NCBI GenBank assembly: GCA_965554225.1
Contig: CBEVZC010000129.1
Coordinates: 1-8,291, forward strand
Source: BMS3ABIN04 sp965554225
GTDB taxonomy: Bacteria > Bacteroidota > Ignavibacteria > Ignavibacteriales > Melioribacteraceae
Direction of reading: 5' to 3'
Length of the DNA: 8,291 bases
The translations under genes were made by a program, and so were the position numbers. The notes under the pieces were generated by a model that was not told the DNA's origin, did no database searches, and was given only the letters and a program-made list of their open reading frames with translations. The number at the start of each line of letters is the position of its first letter. Positions within the stretch are counted from its first letter, which is position 1. Below are positions 6,342-8,291 of this stretch, in pieces.

Positions 6342-6356
6342 TTTAGTTAGACTAAA
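6342..6356. promoter_or_regulatory. Short palindrome TTTAGT-TAG-ACTAAA
   Basis: Six-base arms surround a three-base centre, between the ccmF-like stop and its terminator hairpin. It contains TTAGACT, a word also found at 6272-6278 and, on the other strand, at 2147-2153; a one-base variant forms the palindrome at 2184-2201. It may be a regulator site or simply AT-rich chance. Its place in the 3' untranslated part of the ccmF-like transcript makes an operator role less likely. Confidence 0.2.
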
Positions 6357-6380
6357 GAATTTTTACACAAAAACTTAATT

Positions 6381-8291
6381 TTATTTAACCGATTCTTTAG
6401 TCCTTCGAACTATAGAAAAGATGAACCCCAACGCCATAACCAAAATACCTATCCATACGAAGCTGATAAAAGGTTTAACGCTGGCTTCGACCGCTAAAGA
6501 AGCTATTGCAGCCTTCGGAGTACTGCTTCCTTCATCCAGAGAAGAAAGTACTAAATCCACAACCCCTCCTGCATTAAGATTTGAAAGATTTATTTTCAAA
6601 TTCGCATCCTTCAATATTTCCGGAACATAGAATCTTTTACCATTTTCGTTTTTTAATTTTGGTTCAATCGTATAGCTTCTTCCGTTGTAGGAAACCAAAA
6701 TTTCGGCACCGATTTCAAAATCACCGCCCTGCATCATAGATGACATAGCACTTTTAGGAAAATCGAATTTATTAAAAGTTATGGTTTTTCCTTTAAATTG
6801 AATTGATTCTCCCTTTTTAAGCGATACCTTTTTTTCATTTCCCGATTTTTGTTCTTTTCCATCAGAATAACTTAAAGGAGTTACATAAAAATCTCTGGTT
6901 AAAGTATTATAAATATCAGGCTCCCGCATTAAACTACCGTTAAAATCAGAGAAGAACATAACGGGAGAAACTACAGAAGTACTATTTCCTTTTTTAATTT
7001 GAACATTAAAAGCAAATTTTTTCCCGTTTTCAATAGGTGTATATCCCAAAAATGTTAAATCGTAGCCCATACTGTGAACAATTTTTCCCTTTTCCAAATC
7101 AAGTTGATGTTTTTGTGTAAATCCTGCCGTTGCTACAACGCCAAGCAAAAACAGAGCAATACCGGTATGAGCAACATAAGCTCCAATAAAAATTCGTCTG
7201 CCTTTAATTCTTTTATAAATTATTTCAAGATTTACAACCAATGCAAATATAGATGAAAAGGTTAGAATTCCTAACATTAAATTATTAACGCCGCCCAGCA
7301 AAACTATAACGCCGGTTAAAATTACCGAAACAAAAAGTGATGGTGCGGAATTTTTAAGGACACTGGTTCCTTTATTTGTTTTCCATTTAAGCAGAAGACT
7401 AAATCCATTTAGCAAACCGATTATAATAGCAATAGGAAGATTCATTTCATTATAAAACCTTGTCTCAACTGCTTTACCAAAAATGGGTGCGGAAGTTCCT
7501 ACAATTGTAATAATGGCTGCAGCAATCAATGCCACAGAGCCAGTAAACAAAGCCAGTTCCCTTGATAAAAGACTCTCTTTATGTTCAGATTCCCTTTCCA
7601 AAGATTTCCAACGATAAATTATTCCAAAAGCACCTATTAATAAAAAGGTTAACATAAGTATTATTAAAAACAAATAGACTAACATACCGGGCGCAACAAA
7701 AGAGTGAACAGAGGAATCGCCTAATATTCCGCTCCTTGTTAGAAACGTACTATACAGTACTAATACAAACATAAAGATTGAAAGAATTAAGTTTGTTTTT
7801 AAAAACCGACCGCTTTCACCTTTAGCTTGGGACTTCTTTTGTATCAAAAATGTATGAATTCCGGCGACTCCAATAAGCCAAGGAATAAAACTGGAATTTT
7901 CCACAGGATCCCAGCCCCAATATCCACCCCATCCAAGAACGCCGTAAGCCCAATATCCTCCCAGCATAATTGCAAAACCTAACACTATAGTACCGGTAAG
8001 AAGCCAAGGGAAAGATTGTTTTATCCAATCTCTATAATCATTTTTCATTAAAGCTGCAATAGCAAAAGAATACGGTACTGCAGAAAGGGCAAAGCCGAGG
8101 AATAAAAACGGAGGATGAATTTGCATCCAAAAATTTTGCAATAACGGATTTAACCCTTTGCCTTGAACAATGAATTCACGAATAGAGACGCCTCCGGAAG
8201 CTAACGCCGCATAAAGATCCGAACTCATTTTTACAAAACTTTGATTACTGTTTGGATCTCTAAACAAATGATTTTGCATAAAAGGCAAGGA
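6381..8291 (-). CDS. ccmF: CcmF-type cytochrome c heme lyase subunit (5'-truncated by the window edge)
   Basis: The reading frame is open to the right edge (first codon TCC at 8291-8289), so 636 residues are visible and the N terminus is missing. In typical CcmF about 120-150 residues precede this point. Residues numbered from the TTG at 8288: GLNPLLQ 45-51, IHPP with H58, the WWD heme-handling motif WGGYWGWDPVENSSF 120-134, H145, SVHSF with H195 and AHTGIA with H374. These four histidines correspond in order, and with similar spacing, to the four conserved heme-ligand histidines of E. coli CcmF. Many membrane segments are present, with a final one at about 605-627. CcmF works at the membrane with CcmH/CcmI to join heme from CcmE to CXXCH apocytochromes in the periplasm. 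Oddities are a longer segment before GLNPLLQ and a roughly 210-residue region (392-603) before the last membrane segment, about twice the usual size. An NrfE paralogue remains possible. Confidence 0.9.
   Translation of the reverse strand, partial: SLPFMQNHLFRDPNSNQSFVKMSSDLYAALASGGVSIREFIVQGKGLNPLLQNFWMQIHPPFLFLGFALSAVPYSFAIAALMKNDYRDWIKQSFPWLLTGTIVLGFAIMLGGYWAYGVLGWGGYWGWDPVENSSFIPWLIGVAGIHTFLIQKKSQAKGESGRFLKTNLILSIFMFVLVLYSTFLTRSGILGDSSVHSFVAPGMLVYLFLIILMLTFLLIGAFGIIYRWKSLERESEHKESLLSRELALFTGSVALIAAAIITIVGTSAPIFGKAVETRFYNEMNLPIAIIIGLLNGFSLLLKWKTNKGTSVLKNSAPSLFVSVILTGVIVLLGGVNNLMLGILTFSSIFALVVNLEIIYKRIKGRRIFIGAYVAHTGIALFLLGVVATAGFTQKHQLDLEKGKIVHSMGYDLTFLGYTPIENGKKFAFNVQIKKGNSTSVVSPVMFFSDFNGSLMREPDIYNTLTRDFYVTPLSYSDGKEQKSGNEKKVSLKKGESIQFKGKTITFNKFDFPKSAMSSMMQGGDFEIGAEILVSYNGRSYTIEPKLKNENGKRFYVPEILKDANLKINLSNLNAGGVVDLVLSSLDEGSSTPKAAIASLAVEASVKPFISFVWIGILVMALGFIFSIVRRTKESVK

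Noticed and set aside
7822..8028. Minus-strand frame of 68 codons inside the ccmF-like gene
   Set aside because: It is a shifted reading of the conserved WWD region, which is fully explained by CcmF in the main frame.
8286..8288. TTG as the start of the ccmF-like gene
   Set aside because: The frame is open beyond it to the window edge, and CcmF needs over 100 more N-terminal residues. It is an edge effect.
1..8291. CRISPR array, tRNA, rRNA, transposase or phage genes
   Set aside because: No regularly spaced direct repeats, no tRNA-like cloverleaf noticed and no mobile-element protein in any frame.

Overview
The window is AT-rich and gene-dense. It looks like chromosome from an Ignavibacteria-type bacterium (Ignavibacteriota/Bacteroidota-Chlorobi group). 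The main evidence is the end of the first gene, which carries a type IX secretion (T9SS) sorting domain with the NYPNPFNPTT signature common in that lineage. The organism assignment is inference from sequence style, not from a marker gene. The theme is respiratory c-type cytochromes: two large multiheme proteins, a two-component regulator between them, and a cytochrome c maturation gene.

Layout. Positions 1-122 are AT-rich non-coding DNA with a Rho-independent terminator for the first gene. Positions 123-2117 (minus) encode an exported protein with eight heme-binding motifs (seven CXXCH, one CX3CH) and a C-terminal T9SS domain. Positions 2118-2298 are a divergent regulatory region with an 18-nt palindrome, a promoter candidate for the regulator, and a 25-nt element that recurs once more in the window. 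Positions 2299-2967 and 2967-4370 (plus) are an OmpR-family response regulator and its histidine kinase, overlapping by one base. Positions 4371-4577 lie between convergent genes and contain a ~100-bp imperfect inverted repeat. Positions 4578-6098 (minus) encode a NapC/NirT-like membrane cytochrome with three predicted membrane segments and seven heme motifs. Positions 6099-6380 hold the second copy of the 25-nt element and the terminator of the last gene. Positions 6381-8291 (minus) are the C-terminal part of a CcmF-type heme lyase subunit that runs off the right edge.

How the genes may work together (inference): the NapC/NirT-like protein could take electrons from menaquinol and pass them to periplasmic or surface acceptors. 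The T9SS-tagged octaheme protein could be an outer-surface or secreted redox partner or terminal enzyme. CcmF attaches heme to such apoproteins. The two-component system is a candidate regulator of the divergent cytochrome gene. The shared 25-nt element lies upstream of both cytochrome genes in the same relative orientation and at similar distance, which suggests co-regulation. The actual electron acceptor cannot be read from this window.
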